59,877 nucleotides of DNA from assembly GCA_000697475.1 (NCBI GenBank), contig JNEU01001142.1, positions 1 to 59,877 on the forward strand, written 5' to 3'. The notes under the pieces are model-generated. The model did not search any database. It saw only the letters and a program-made list of their open reading frames with translations, and was not told where the DNA came from. Within the stretch, counting starts at the first letter, position 1. Every line of letters starts with the position of its first letter. This document shows, in pieces, positions 24,561 through 35,882 of the stretch. Source of the DNA: Lichtheimia corymbifera B2541. Taxonomy: Eukaryota; Mucoromycota; Mucoromycetes; Mucorales; Lichtheimiaceae. The position numbers and the translations under genes are program-made.

Positions 24561-24844
24561 ATGAAGTTCGCTGTGCTACTAGCCCTTGCCACTGCCGCCA
24601 TCCTTGGAACAGCCAAAGCTCTCGGTCCCGAAACCGGAGGAGCTACAAATTCCCATGCTAATCAACCAACAAAACACCTTGTCAGGGGACAATTCTGTGG
24701 CAGTATCGACAAATCAGAATGCAATCAGTATGTAGAGTGTTATTATAACCTTGGTAAGTTACATTATCATCTTGTTTTCGTTGTCAGGGTATCTGATCTT
24801 TTCTTTTAGATATCCCTCGATGTATTTCCAAAAACGATTTATAG
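24561..24844 (+). CDS. Small secreted four-cysteine protein 4
   Basis: Exons 24561-24753 and 24810-24844 encode 75 residues: signal peptide MKFAVLLALATAAILGTAKA, a longer polar linker (Gly/Asn/His), then C-x7-C-x5-C-x8-C with the third cysteine in CYYNL. The phase-1 intron is 56 bases and the second exon 35 bases. Compared with paralog 3 the linker is 11 residues longer and the first cysteine spacing one shorter, so copies are diverging in length outside the core. Confidence 0.75.
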
Positions 24845-25803
24845 TCCAGAAAAGCCAGAAACCGGATATGTCATTCCATTAAATCTCTTCATATACAATG
24901 GTTGTGAGACTTTGTTTTCATATGAGTTGATAATGTGGTTGCTTGTCAATAATTATGTGGATATTAGATGAATGTCCGATATTTTATTCAGGGAAGCATA
25001 TGAAATGACTTACTTCATCTTCGCAGGTGGAACTGCCATCATCATAAGCCATGGGGTCTGCTGATGATAAGAAAAAGGTTCAGTTGATGATGGGTGATCC
25101 ATAAATATCAGCGCAAAAAATGGAAATCAAAGGCCGAGTGATGCGTATAAACGCGGAAGATGACGCCTTGCTGCAAGTGATGTGCGAGATAGAGGTGTAA
25201 GAGCTAGAGCTTTGCTGTGCATGTAGAATATGGTAAGCTAACCATTGGTAGATTGAAGTGGCTCAGAAGTGTAGTGGCATAAAGGAATGCATAAAAGACA
25301 ATAGCAGATTCACTTTGATGTATGACACGTTGTACATCTTTCGCATTATTTGATGGGCGCAAATAGAGAAACCCGTTAAAAGGTGGCGCGAGCAGTGATC
25401 AAGAAATGGTAACATCAAATTGGAGGATGGTATTGAGTGTTCACGATGACAGGGCTTACAAATTATTGCTGCCTTCGAAGGTAGCATACAACGTGCATGA
25501 ATGACTTAGGATGATGGGAATCAAGTAGCCATGACAACACGTGCAACAAGCAACGAGATTTATTTGTAGTAGTGTTATTCATCATGTGCTTTAATATTTG
25601 AGGACAAGGTAAAATGGATGAAGGGATATTCTAGGATTAGATTTCTTCATTGTGACAAGTTGACAGCTTTAAACGTCGAAGCAAAACATTTGATTGGCAG
25701 CCGGGACTAAAGTGTACCAAGTTTAAGAGGCACGGAACTCAATTGTGCTTTCTCTCTTTCTGCTGCTGCTGCTGCTTTTTTCTTTTTCCTCTTTGGCTTG
25801 GCC
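24845..25803. other. Intergenic, no gene recognised
   Basis: About 0.95 kb without a supported gene. A CTG microsatellite and a T-rich tract at 25757-25795 lie just before the aquarius ATG. Confidence 0.5.
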
Positions 25804-28800
25804 ATGTATCGAAAGACGACGTTCCCATTACACGCACCTACAGGCGAAGTGGAGATCGCTTCACAAGGTCAACGACAACGACCATTGACGCTCAAAGATA
25901 TCGAATCGGATTCCATCTCTGAGATCGCCAAAAAGTCGTACAATGCCAGTAAACCGAAATGGAATGCCAGCATCGTCGAGACGATTATGGACAAAGAACT
26001 CAAGCCATCCAACTATGACGCGCAAAAGATCATGCTCTTGGAATTCACACAATACCTCGAGAAGGTTCGGATATTAGAAACGCGCGTCTTGAATGAAAAC
26101 CATACCAACACTAGTATTATTGTAGTATCTTTGGCCCTACTTTGATGAGAACAAGGCATCCACCAACCATGTGATTTCAATTTGTCTTATGGTCAATGAA
26201 AAGTTTCGACAACGTGTTGCACCTTGGGGCAAGTAGTAATGTGTGTATGTATATCACCACCAGACTCGGCTAACGTCAATTTCTAGATACATTTGCATCC
26301 GATCCCGCCAAATTCACTGCATTCTTTGATCGTGTAATTCGTTTACTGGTGCCATCTCAAGACCTTTCTCTCCGTGTACAGCGTATCATCCTCGTCTTTT
26401 TGATCTATTGTTTCCAAAGTCTGGAAAATACCATGGTACGAAAGGAATGCTTAAAGTAAGTCATGCATCCATCGATCACAGGGATCACAAAGCTCACGTC
26501 TTTTTTATAGGCTACTTCCTATTACCATTTGGTCAAACTTTGCACATGCTCAACGACGTGATGCGATCTTTGGCGAGTTTATCCAATTGCGCAAACTGTG
26601 GAATTCAGCAAAAAAGAAATTCGATGCAGCCGGTAAAGCAAAAACGACAAACTCATGCGTTACACGTGACAACTAACCATCAACATGGATCCTAGACGAG
26701 AGCACCAAAGAGAAATTGACATTCGAGCAGCAGTGGATGAGCAACTTGTTACAGTCATTTATTGAAACGATTTATATGATCCCAGCTGAAGGAGAAGGTA
26801 AAGGCAAACAGGGAGTGTGTATAAACAGCGGGCTGACAACGTACCTATCTAGTGGATGAGGATGTGATTCGATACTGCGAGCGATTCATGGAATTATTGA
26901 TCGATCTTGAAGCACAATTGCCCACACGCCGATTCTTCAACACTCTTTTGGACGATCATGCCGTTATTGTCACATGTCGCCTTGCACCATTCATGAAACG
27001 CGAGAACAAGGATGTTGCATTATTGAAAGAGCTATTCGCCAACCTTGACTTTTATTCCAAATTCGAGATCAATGATTTGACCGGCTTGGCACTGACCGAT
27101 CTTGATATGACCGAAACGCGAGGCTCACAATTGACGCAACTTCAGGTAATGTGGAGTGGGGGAATACAAAGGACCTCAAGTACATGGATACTCATCCTTG
27201 TTTATATCCTATAGCACATTGTCTTTCGTCGCTTTAAGGAGGTTTTCCCCGAGTTACCTTTGGCCAATTATGGATCTCTTGAACAACGACAAGACTTGTT
27301 ATGGCATCTTGAACCTGCAGACGTTGAACCATTGAGCCAACTATGTGATGCTGTTCATCTTCGTACCACGCCAATTGCCAAAGCAGCTGCAGAACAATTG
27401 GACCACAAGGATTTCCTTCTTGAAAGTCTGGTTGCCAAATATGAAAAACGACAAAGCCAGATTGATAAGATCAATGCAACACCTTTATATCCAAATGAGG
27501 CAAGTAGAACAATGACAACAAAGAGAGAGGTCGAGAAAACTCATAGAGAATTATAGGAAACATTGTTCAGTGATACTTTGATCCAAAATCAATTCTACAC
27601 AGGCGATCGACCTTTGGCGCTTCCCAAGCTCAACTTGCAATTCTTGACGATTCACGATTATCTTTTACGCAACTTTACGCTTTTCCGCCTTGAAAGTTCG
27701 TACGAGATCAGACAAGACATAGAAGATGTTGTCAAGCGTCTTGCACCACGTCTTGAGTATCCCGATCGTAAGACCGAGTTTGCCGGTTGGGCAAGAATGG
27801 CTATTCCTGTGGAAGCTGTGAGTGTGGTGGATGTGGCACCTCCCAAGTTGGGCCAAGACCGACCTGCTCATGTCAAGGCCGATATCACCTTTAATGTGGG
27901 TCGCTACACGGATACGATTCGACGTGAATGGGATAATTTGCGACGCCATGATGTGCTCTTTTTGTTGACCATTCAAGCCAACGATGATACGGTGAACCGA
28001 TATGCGGAGGATAAGGATTTCAAGGCACATTACGGCATCAAATATGTGCGTGGATGTGAGATTGTGGATGTGCTTGGCAGTGATGGCCGACCGATTGATG
28101 AAGCACGCAAACCCACTTTGAACGAGGATCGCACAGCACGATGGGATGGCACAAAACGTACTCTACGTGTGGAATTGGATCCTAATCAGTACAAGGACGA
28201 CATGGATCGTGTCCATCATCATCAGTCTGAAGACATTCACGAGACATTCAACATTTTGGTACGGCGACGACCCCAGGAAAACAACTTTAAATCGGTTCTG
28301 GAAACCATCCGTGATTTGATGCAAGGCGATTTGGCTGTACCCGATTGGCTTCAAAAGGTGTTTTTGGGTTATGGCGATCCTTCCAGTGCCCACTATACTG
28401 CTTTACCCGATCGTATCCGCGACATGAACTTTAGAGATACCTTTTTGGATTGGGATCATGTCAAGGAGAGCTTCCCACAAAAAGTAAGTCTCATTTCATG
28501 CCAGTGCTATGTTGTATAGTTTATTAATCACTGCCCAACAGCAAGTTGAACCAGCTCAAGGCTCAAGTGCACCTATTCAGCCACCTTACAAGCTTCACTT
28601 TGAGACCAAGCAGGTCGAACAAAAGCCCAAAAAGAAGTCAAGGAACGCAGCACAAGCTGAAGGACAAGAGATCATCACAGCTTCGACATACAAGGTTCCA
28701 AATATGGGTCCCTATCCTCAAGATGTTCCCAAAAAGAACGCTATCCGATTTACTCCCATTCAAGGTAAATAATAAGATATATGTCATATTGTAGCGTTGC

Positions 28801-30836
28801 TAAATGTTGTTTGGCAGTTGAATCGATTCACTCTGGCATGAATCATGGTCTCACAATGGTGGTGGGTCCTCCTGGTACTGGCAAAACTGACGTCGCCGTA
28901 CAAACCATCGCCAATCTTTATCACAACAATCCCACACAACACACCCTCATTGTCACGCACAGCAATCAAGCTCTGAATCAAATCTTTGAAAAGTTGACCA
29001 AGCTTGGTAAGCATCTCTATCATCATCATTCGCTTATCATACTGAGTGTGTTTGTTTTATAGACATTGACAGCCGGCACTTGGTTCGTCTTGGTCATGGC
29101 GAGGAAGAATTGAATACCGAAATGAGCTTTAGCAAGTATGGACGTGTATCAAGTTTCCTGGAACGTCGACTCGAATTATTGCAAGAAGTGAATCGACTTG
29201 CCCAATCCTTGGGTATTCCTGGTGATCACGGTGCCACGTGTGAGACTGCAAGTTACTTTTATCGTTATCACGTTCAAACGCATTGGGAACGCTATATTCA
29301 ATCTCATACAGCTACCGCCGATGAGATCCGCAGCTATTTCCCCTTTGCCTACTTTTTCTCAAACGCACCGCAGCCCGTATTCAATGGTGACATGGATCGA
29401 GAAGAGGCTTTGGATGCTGCACAGGGCTGTTTCCGTCACTTGGAAAAGATGTTTGAAGAGCTTGAAGAAATTCGAGCCTTTGAGCTCTTACGTACTGGCT
29501 ATGATCGTGCCAACTATCTCGTCACCAAGGAAGCCAAGATTATTGCCATGACATGCACACACGCTGCTCTCAAGGTATGTGATGAGGGGGCGGATTTGGT
29601 TTGTTGTGTTCATATGACTCACTCATGGAGTGTACGTAGCGATCAGAGCTTTTGGAACTCAACTTCAAGTATGATAACATTGTGATGGAAGAAGCAGCTC
29701 AAATCTTGGAAGTGGAGACATTTATTCCCATGCTGTTGCAACGATCTGATGAGGGTGAGAGCCGTCTCAAGCGTGTTATTCTTATTGGTGATCATCATCA
29801 ACTCCCTCCGGTTGTCAAAAACATGGCATTCCAGCAATACGGCAATATGGAGCAGAGCATGTTTACGCGTTTTGTTCGCTTGGGTGTACCTACGCTTCAA
29901 TTGAATGCACAGGGACGTGCACGGACATCCATTGCGGAATTATACAGCTGGCGCTATGGCGGTCTGGAAGATTTACCCGAGGTTCAAACCAGCCCTGCAT
30001 TCCAACATGCTAATGCCGGTATCACATATGATTATCAGTTGATTGATGTGGGCAATTATCAAGGCAAGGGCGAGGCTGAGCCAGTACCTTTCTTTTATCA
30101 AAATCTTGGCGAGGCTGAATATGTGGTTGCCATGTTCCAATACATGCGTCTTGTTGGTTATCCACCAGAGAAAATCTCCATCCTCACCACCTATAATGGA
30201 CAAAAGGCATTGATTCAAGATGTGCTTGAGCGACGATGCTCTTGGAATCCTTACTTTGGAAAACCAGCCATTGTCACCACTGTCGATCAATACCAGGGCC
30301 AACAAAATGATTGTAAGTATAGAGAGAGAGAGATCTTTTAAATATGATTCACTCATACACTTGTACTACTATTAGATATTCTGCTTTCACTGGTGCGAAC
30401 AAAGACAGTGGGCCATCTTCGTGATGTTCGACGACTCATTGTTGCCATGTCACGTGCCAAACTCGGTCTCTATATTTTCGGACGCAAGGATTTGTTTGCC
30501 AACTGTTACGAATTACAGCCTGTCTTTTCCAAATTGTTACAACGACCCACAGCACTCAGCTTACGACCCAATGAAACATACATGCAAACGACACGTAGTG
30601 TAAGTATAAAGAGATTTACTTTTTGAAAAAGGGCAAGGATACTAAACTATGTCTTTTAGGTGGATGATTATTCAGAAGCTGAGACGATGGATGATGTGGA
30701 AGAATTGGGCAAGTTGGTGTACAAACTAAGTCAAGAGCAATTGAATGCCCTACAAGAAGAGATTGCTGCCAAGCAAGCGGAACAAGAAGGCGCTCTTGGA
30801 GAAGAAGAGACGGATGAGGCCATGGACGAAGAATAG
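25804..30836 (+). CDS. AQR: Intron-binding protein aquarius (spliceosomal SF1 helicase)
   Basis: Component of the active spliceosome that binds introns upstream of the branch site. Fourteen exons: 25804-26064, 26126-26228, 26287-26455, 26511-26632, 26696-26797, 26853-27145, 27215-27499, 27557-28483, 28542-28764, 28818-29006, 29063-29574, 29640-30312, 30376-30599, 30660-30836. The product is about 1419 residues (human about 1485). The N-terminal helical domain has [13 protein letters not shown] and [19 protein letters not shown]. The helicase core has Walker [14 protein letters not shown] (about 845), [15 protein letters not shown], the Walker B-like [13 protein letters not shown] (about 1078), [15 protein letters not shown] and [12 protein letters not shown]. 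The tail is acidic. Introns 2 and 7 start with GCAAGT; in both, using a nearby GT would shift frame into a stop. Confidence 0.96.
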
Positions 30837-30854
30837 AGCACAGTTTTATTTTGT

Positions 30855-31946
30855 TTATAAACTTCCATCCATATTGGGGGCTCGTAAGGATGCTAATAAG
30901 GAACGATCGGATGGGTTATTATTATTATTGTGATTAGTATCTCCATGATGGATTCTTGAAGATGATGATGCGGATGCGGATGCTGAGGAGGAGGAGGATG
31001 TGTCGTATGGATGATGGCGACGAGAAGGTGGAATGGTGGTGGATTTGTTCATGAGGCGACCAATGGATGAAATCGAAGACGAGGTCGATGTGTTATTATT
31101 ATTATGATTGTTGTTACCCGGTGTTGAAAATGTGGAAGAGGATGTGGAGGAAGGTGTCGTAACCGATGTTGAAGATCCAGTTGTCGTCGTTGTACTATTT
31201 GATGAACTGGTGGTTGAATTATTCGTCGTGGTGGAAAGGGCTGGTGTTGTATTTCGAGTAGGCGAACAGGGTCGAATGGTAGCAGGATCACTCTTATCGC
31301 ACTCGATCAAATCCCAATGCTGTTCTTTGAGTAAATGCTGCTGCAGTTTGTATGCCTTTGGAATAACATAGCCAGGACGCATGCGTTTGAGAAAGCTAAT
31401 CATATGCTGATCTTCAACGGCACTGAAAGGGATGTTGGCCGAAAACAAAGCACGTGCAAGGAGCCAATCGAGCATTGCTTGTTCCTGTTGCTGTTGTTGC
31501 TGACCACTTGCCATCAATGAAGAGGTTGTTCCTGACGACGAAGATGTACTGCTGTAAGTGTCAATAGATTGTGTTGTTGTTTCCTGTTGTTGTTGTTGTT
31601 GTTGACGTGCAGAAGTAGATATACCATGGGCTGCCAATGTTGATAATGCACGGTCGATATCCATGGCAGGATACTTTTCATTGTTATTGTTGCTATCGTG
31701 ATGGTGGTTCTGTTGTTGTTGTTGCTCTGGAGGAGACGATCGAGCTCTGGCTTCTTCTCGTTGTCGTAGTTCTGCACGTAAGGACGGTGGAATGTTGGGA
31801 CACTTTTTCAACAGGTGTTGATGGAGTCGGGTCACACCACATGCTTGCTGATGGCCACAGTAGGAGCAGCTTGCTTTACGACCTTTGCCATCAGGGCCTT
31901 CAATGATGGTGAAATAGCGCCAAGTATCACTTTGCGGTCGAGGCAT
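30855..31946 (-). CDS. BED-type zinc-finger protein, possibly hAT-transposase derived
   Basis: Single-exon gene of 363 residues. The N terminus is a BED finger (WRYFTIIEG, then CSYCGHQQACGVTRLHQHLLKKC-like spacing, C-x2-C ... H-x4-C). Gln/Asn/Ser-rich linkers follow, then a helical block (LDWLLARALFSANIPFSAV and EDQHMISFLKRMRPGYVIP) that resembles the start of hAT transposases just after their BED finger. The catalytic RNase H-like region of a transposase is absent; instead a Ser/Thr/Asn-rich tail ends the protein. I infer a DNA-binding protein domesticated from a transposon. It is convergent with aquarius, with only 18 bases between stop codons. Confidence 0.78.
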   Translation of the reverse strand: MPRPQSDTWRYFTIIEGPDGKGRKASCSYCGHQQACGVTRLHQHLLKKCPNIPPSLRAELRQREEARARSSPPEQQQQQNHHHDSNNNNEKYPAMDIDRALSTLAAHGISTSARQQQQQQQETTTQSIDTYSSTSSSSGTTSSLMASGQQQQQQEQAMLDWLLARALFSANIPFSAVEDQHMISFLKRMRPGYVIPKAYKLQQHLLKEQHWDLIECDKSDPATIRPCSPTRNTTPALSTTTNNSTTSSSNSTTTTTGSSTSVTTPSSTSSSTFSTPGNNNHNNNNTSTSSSISSIGRLMNKSTTIPPSRRHHPYDTSSSSSASASASSSSRIHHGDTNHNNNNNPSDRSLLASLRAPNMDGSL

Positions 31947-32368
31947 AATATATTGGTGGGTGTTATAAGGGGCTAATGTCCATGACAGTGGCCAATGTGG
32001 AAAGGGATCGATTAGTCAAGCCGAGATTGTTTTAAACTGGTCAGGCACAGCGTATTTTACCTTGGCTATCTATGGAAAACAAGAGGACACCCAAAAATCA
32101 TCCCCAGCCCACCACATCCATCCATGTCTCAAGTCAAGATTAGCCCAGATAAGCGATAGTTATCATTACCCCATTAGTGACATTGCATATAAGATATTCC
32201 TATTTTGCCTTTTATCAACAATGAGACATCTTTTTACATAAACAATGCAACCATGCTGCTCTTCTCCTTGTCAATGCTCAAATCACTAAAATGTATTCCA
32301 CATCACCATCCATAGCAAACATGTTAATCTTTATAATCCAAATATCGCACAAAGAAGGTTACTAACAA
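31947..32368. other. Intergenic, no gene seen
   Basis: About 420 bases between the start of the BED protein gene and the 3' end of SPO11. AT-rich, with no feature I can support; it must contain the BED gene promoter. Confidence 0.5.
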
Positions 32369-34703
32369 CTATGCATCAAGTACAAAGTGCACAAGCTTAG
32401 CTTGCAAAAGCTTTAGCATGCCAAATTCATGATTGGCACAAAGAGCTTGCAACTCGCATTTCTTGTCCATGTGTACCATGGTGGATAATTGGTTGCTGTG
32501 ATGAATAGATTATATTAGATGCCTATTTGAATACGAAGCAGTGGTAGATGCTTACACAAACTGCTGGTGATCCTGTGATGCAATCTCTGTTGCTGATGAT
32601 GGAGCGTGTTGGTTGATGGAATTCTGGAGTATCAGCATAGCCTTGCGTCGATCACGCACAGTCAATGGGACATAGGCTGAGTGAGGAATACCAAATCTAT
32701 AATCAACATATTAGCCCGGGTGGGTCTTTCATAAACAACATGCCAATAATAGGTATGTACCTTGATCGATCTTGCATACTCAATCCAAGGAATTGGATGC
32801 TTGGAACAGCCAAGTTGGGTGAATCGAACGCTTGAGCCTTGACAATAATGAGCCAAAAAAAATCCCTCAAGTGTAATTGTATGCATCACTTACTTGACTT
32901 CCCCATTTGTAAACGCTGTATATATCCAAACCATAAGGATCACAATCCACAAGTGCAATGATTGGAAGGGTTCGATCCTGAGCTGACATGTATTTGACCA
33001 TGTGGCGAGTGGCAAGGTCCTGTATTGTCACCAATAAAGCATGAGCCAAAACACTATATAAGCATCCTACTCATTTACCGGATATCCTCTTCCCTGCATA
33101 TGTAACCATGTTAAGCATTGATGTAGACCATGTGGTAGTAATAATGTTGTGGGATACTAACTGTGATAAGGATCCCTGTGGGGAACATGGTGCTGAAACC
33201 AGATGCCACCAAATGTCGAAAGCTTGCCTAGTGCTTAGAATCAATAACGTGCTGAGTGAGGTTGGGGGGGGGCGGTTTGTTATATACGTACCTCTTTTTC
33301 AATGATCAATAAAAAATCAGCATCCCATTCCATATGTGCCACTTGATTCGAGGGTGGGATCAAGACTCCCTGGTATATAAAAGCGAGGTGAGGCAAATGA
33401 ACCATGGAGCACCATATATATATATAGGTACCTGATCATCCGTTTCCAGTTCCTGATTCATTTCACCATCACCACCTTGTGTAGAACAATCGATGACTTT
33501 GCCATTCTTGAGAGTGATCTTTGCCGGACCAAATACAAGGCCTTTGGATGCCGCTGTCTAAATTAGACTAAACGTTGTTAGTAGATGTATGATTCCCACC
33601 GCAGAAACAGAGTTTGCAACTTGCCACGTTGAGACTGGATCGAGGAACATTGTAGAAGCATGAAAGATCATCTACGATCTTTAAAAAAGTTAGCGTCATC
33701 CAGCCATCTTGCATGATGAAATACCAACCTTATCCACCACGCTTTGTGTTCCAAACAATGCAATATCTCTGTAATAGATGTCACGTTTTGATACCACCAC
33801 GCTTGTTAAAAGTGCTTCATGGATGATCTCCAAGACCCTTAGATAGCGTGCTAAAAGGAAATCAAGTTTATGATGCTGTCGTTTCTTCATAGTACCAAGG
33901 GGGGCTCAACATACCAAATGTCTTTGCTGATGCTGCATTATTAAGCGTCAACGTTCTTGTCGTTGGTGGTGTTGTTGCTGATGATGATGATGATGATGCA
34001 TTTGAAGAAAAAGTTGTATTTGACGATGAGCTTGGCTGTGTCGATCTCATTTCTTCCAAAGAGCTGCTATCAGGATCCAGGCTGGTGGTCCGCTGCTGCT
34101 GCAGGGCTGCATGATCGCGTGTCTTTTTCTGTTTCTTGCTACAATCAGGAAAACCCATCATCATGGTGGTGAGTTACTTGTACTTTTTATATAAAGGTGA
34201 ATTCTACTTACTTTGTGCGGTTGGGTTGGGGTCGACCAAAACCAGGAAGTTCCAAAGACTTGCCAAGAGCCATACGTTGAACCACTGACAAGATGGTTTC
34301 TTCAATGGATGCAATAACAGATTCCCTACATACAGGCGTGTTATGCTCGATAACAATGGTCACCTTAAGATTGCTCCTTTACATACCGTGGCTGTGGTTG
34401 AGTGCCAGTGTTGTTGGTTGTACTTTGGTGGGGAGGATCATTCATGATGGTGGCAGGTCGTTTTGTGGCGATCGTACTGGTGGAGGTATCATCGCTATTA
34501 CTGGAAACAGTGGGAACAGGTAGCTGTGAAGAGGAAAACGTGTCGAAAAAGGAGTCATCCACCACCACGTGTTGTTGTGAATCGACACGATGACTTAACA
34601 GTGCAGAGGTGGATTGACGTTGTGTGAGATCTTGTTGGCTAAACAAGTCATCGTAATCATCGAGATAAGAGGAAGTGCACAGATCATCCAAATATTCGTC
34701 CAT
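32369..34703 (-). CDS. SPO11: Meiotic DNA double-strand-break protein SPO11 (topoisomerase VI A-like)
   Basis: Makes the programmed breaks that start meiotic recombination. Thirteen exons: 34703-34387, 34325-34212, 34138-33915, 33850-33729, 33678-33625, 33557-33432, 33369-33292, 33227-33162, 33093-33079 (15 bases), 33019-32894, 32837-32761, 32696-32556, 32495-32369. The product is 528 residues. The catalytic tyrosine is in SKRDIYYRDIALFG (about residue 246). The Toprim metal-binding residues are in LLIIEKE (about 345) and LVDCDPYGLDIYSVYKWGS (about 397). ITGRGYPDLATR is formed across two introns. Compared with 350-400 residues in yeast and human, the N terminus is extended by an acidic, Ser/Thr-rich region plus a second poly-Ser insert. 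One intron (33624) begins GCAAGT. The intact frame suggests a sexual cycle is kept. Confidence 0.93.
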
Positions 34704-34915
34704 GGGAAAGAACAAACAGGATCAACAATGACAACATTCTAAGGTCACGTTTATTTATCGGAGTAGGTTAGTGGAAGATGATGCATGCATGCAGCAACAT
34801 GTATTTTGTTTGTATCAGCTTTTCACTTCCCACCACACACACAAAAAGTCGCTATCATTTCTCTCTTTCTTTCTCTCTTATTTTTCTTTCATCGCGACTG
34901 ATTCAACGTTTGCTA

Positions 34916-35720
34916 ATGGATAGTGGGGTCGATCATGACGAGCAATTCAAAAAGAAGCAACTGCAAATCATCATGATGGATGGCACTCCCCCTTTCTCCA
35001 AAACAACCCACATCAGCGGTGAACTTGAAGATACTGCTACTATGCCTAGCCCATCACCATCATCGTTTCATCCGTATCCTCCTTCTCCTGTATCACAAGA
35101 CGATGGTGGTAGTACTACTACAAACGATAATAGGTCCACAGCTTGTAGGTAAATCATCATCGCTAGAGCAGCTGTTTTGTATAAACAATTGATTCGATTG
35201 TCCAATAGGGATCGTTGCCTTTGAGGTGGTTTTTTCAGTTTTTGTTTTTGGCGTAGTAGCGGGATGCTACATTTTTGGAATGAGACGACGAAGGCGTCAA
35301 CGACAGCTTCAAAGGGAATATGACCAACAATACGCAGCAGCACAACAAGCTTGCAGTGAATCCATGATAGAACGTGCCTATAATCGACATGAACAACATA
35401 TACGCTTATGTATGAATGATGCATCCTCATCCGCTACATCATCCATGCTACAACTACCACCTTACTTTCCACCTGATTCGACCTTGCGTCTTCCTGAACA
35501 CGCTGTTGCACGACTCTCTCAAGCCATGCTCATGGCCCACATGGGTCGACATTATATACCACCACAACCACAACAATTCTATACTCAATCTTCTACTGCA
35601 TCATCTTCATCCATTGTAACACCACCACCCAAATACTCTTCAGTAGTGATAACACGTCCACCACCCTCTTATTGTAGTACACCAACAACAAGAACCTCTT
35701 CAAGATCTTCCATGTATTGA
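34916..35720 (+). CDS. Single-pass membrane protein with PPxY motifs
   Basis: Two exons (34916-35144, 35209-35720; donor GTAGGT) give about 246 residues. The N-terminal 77 residues are polar and Pro/Ser-rich. One membrane span (WIVAFEVVFSVFVFGVVAG) is followed at once by a strongly basic stretch (MRRRRRQRQ), so the C-terminal half is probably cytosolic. The tail carries two PPxY motifs (TPPPKYSS and RPPPSYCS), the ligand of WW domains. This layout is like membrane adaptors of Nedd4/Rsp5 ubiquitin ligases, but no family is recognised. It is divergent from SPO11 with about 210 bases between starts. An alternative donor at 35149 would give an immediate stop after splicing, which decided the model. 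Confidence 0.7.
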
Positions 35721-35882
35721 GATGCAGGATAATAAATTATAAAGAGAGTCTAGGTGATACAGCATGACAAGTGATGAGTGTGACTCTTGCTGCTGCGGGC
35801 GGATATTGATTTGCATGATGTTGGCTCGTTCTTCCTCTCAGCTCACTTTTCTCCTCCCTCCCTCCCTCATTCCCACCCGACA

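Larger units (their letters stand above)
24083..24890. repeat. Tandem duplication unit D (promoter + small secreted protein 4)
   Basis: Second copy of the unit at 23355-24050, with an insertion of about 70 bases that contains a CCACCACCACCACTAA stretch (about 24245-24262). Confidence 0.8.
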
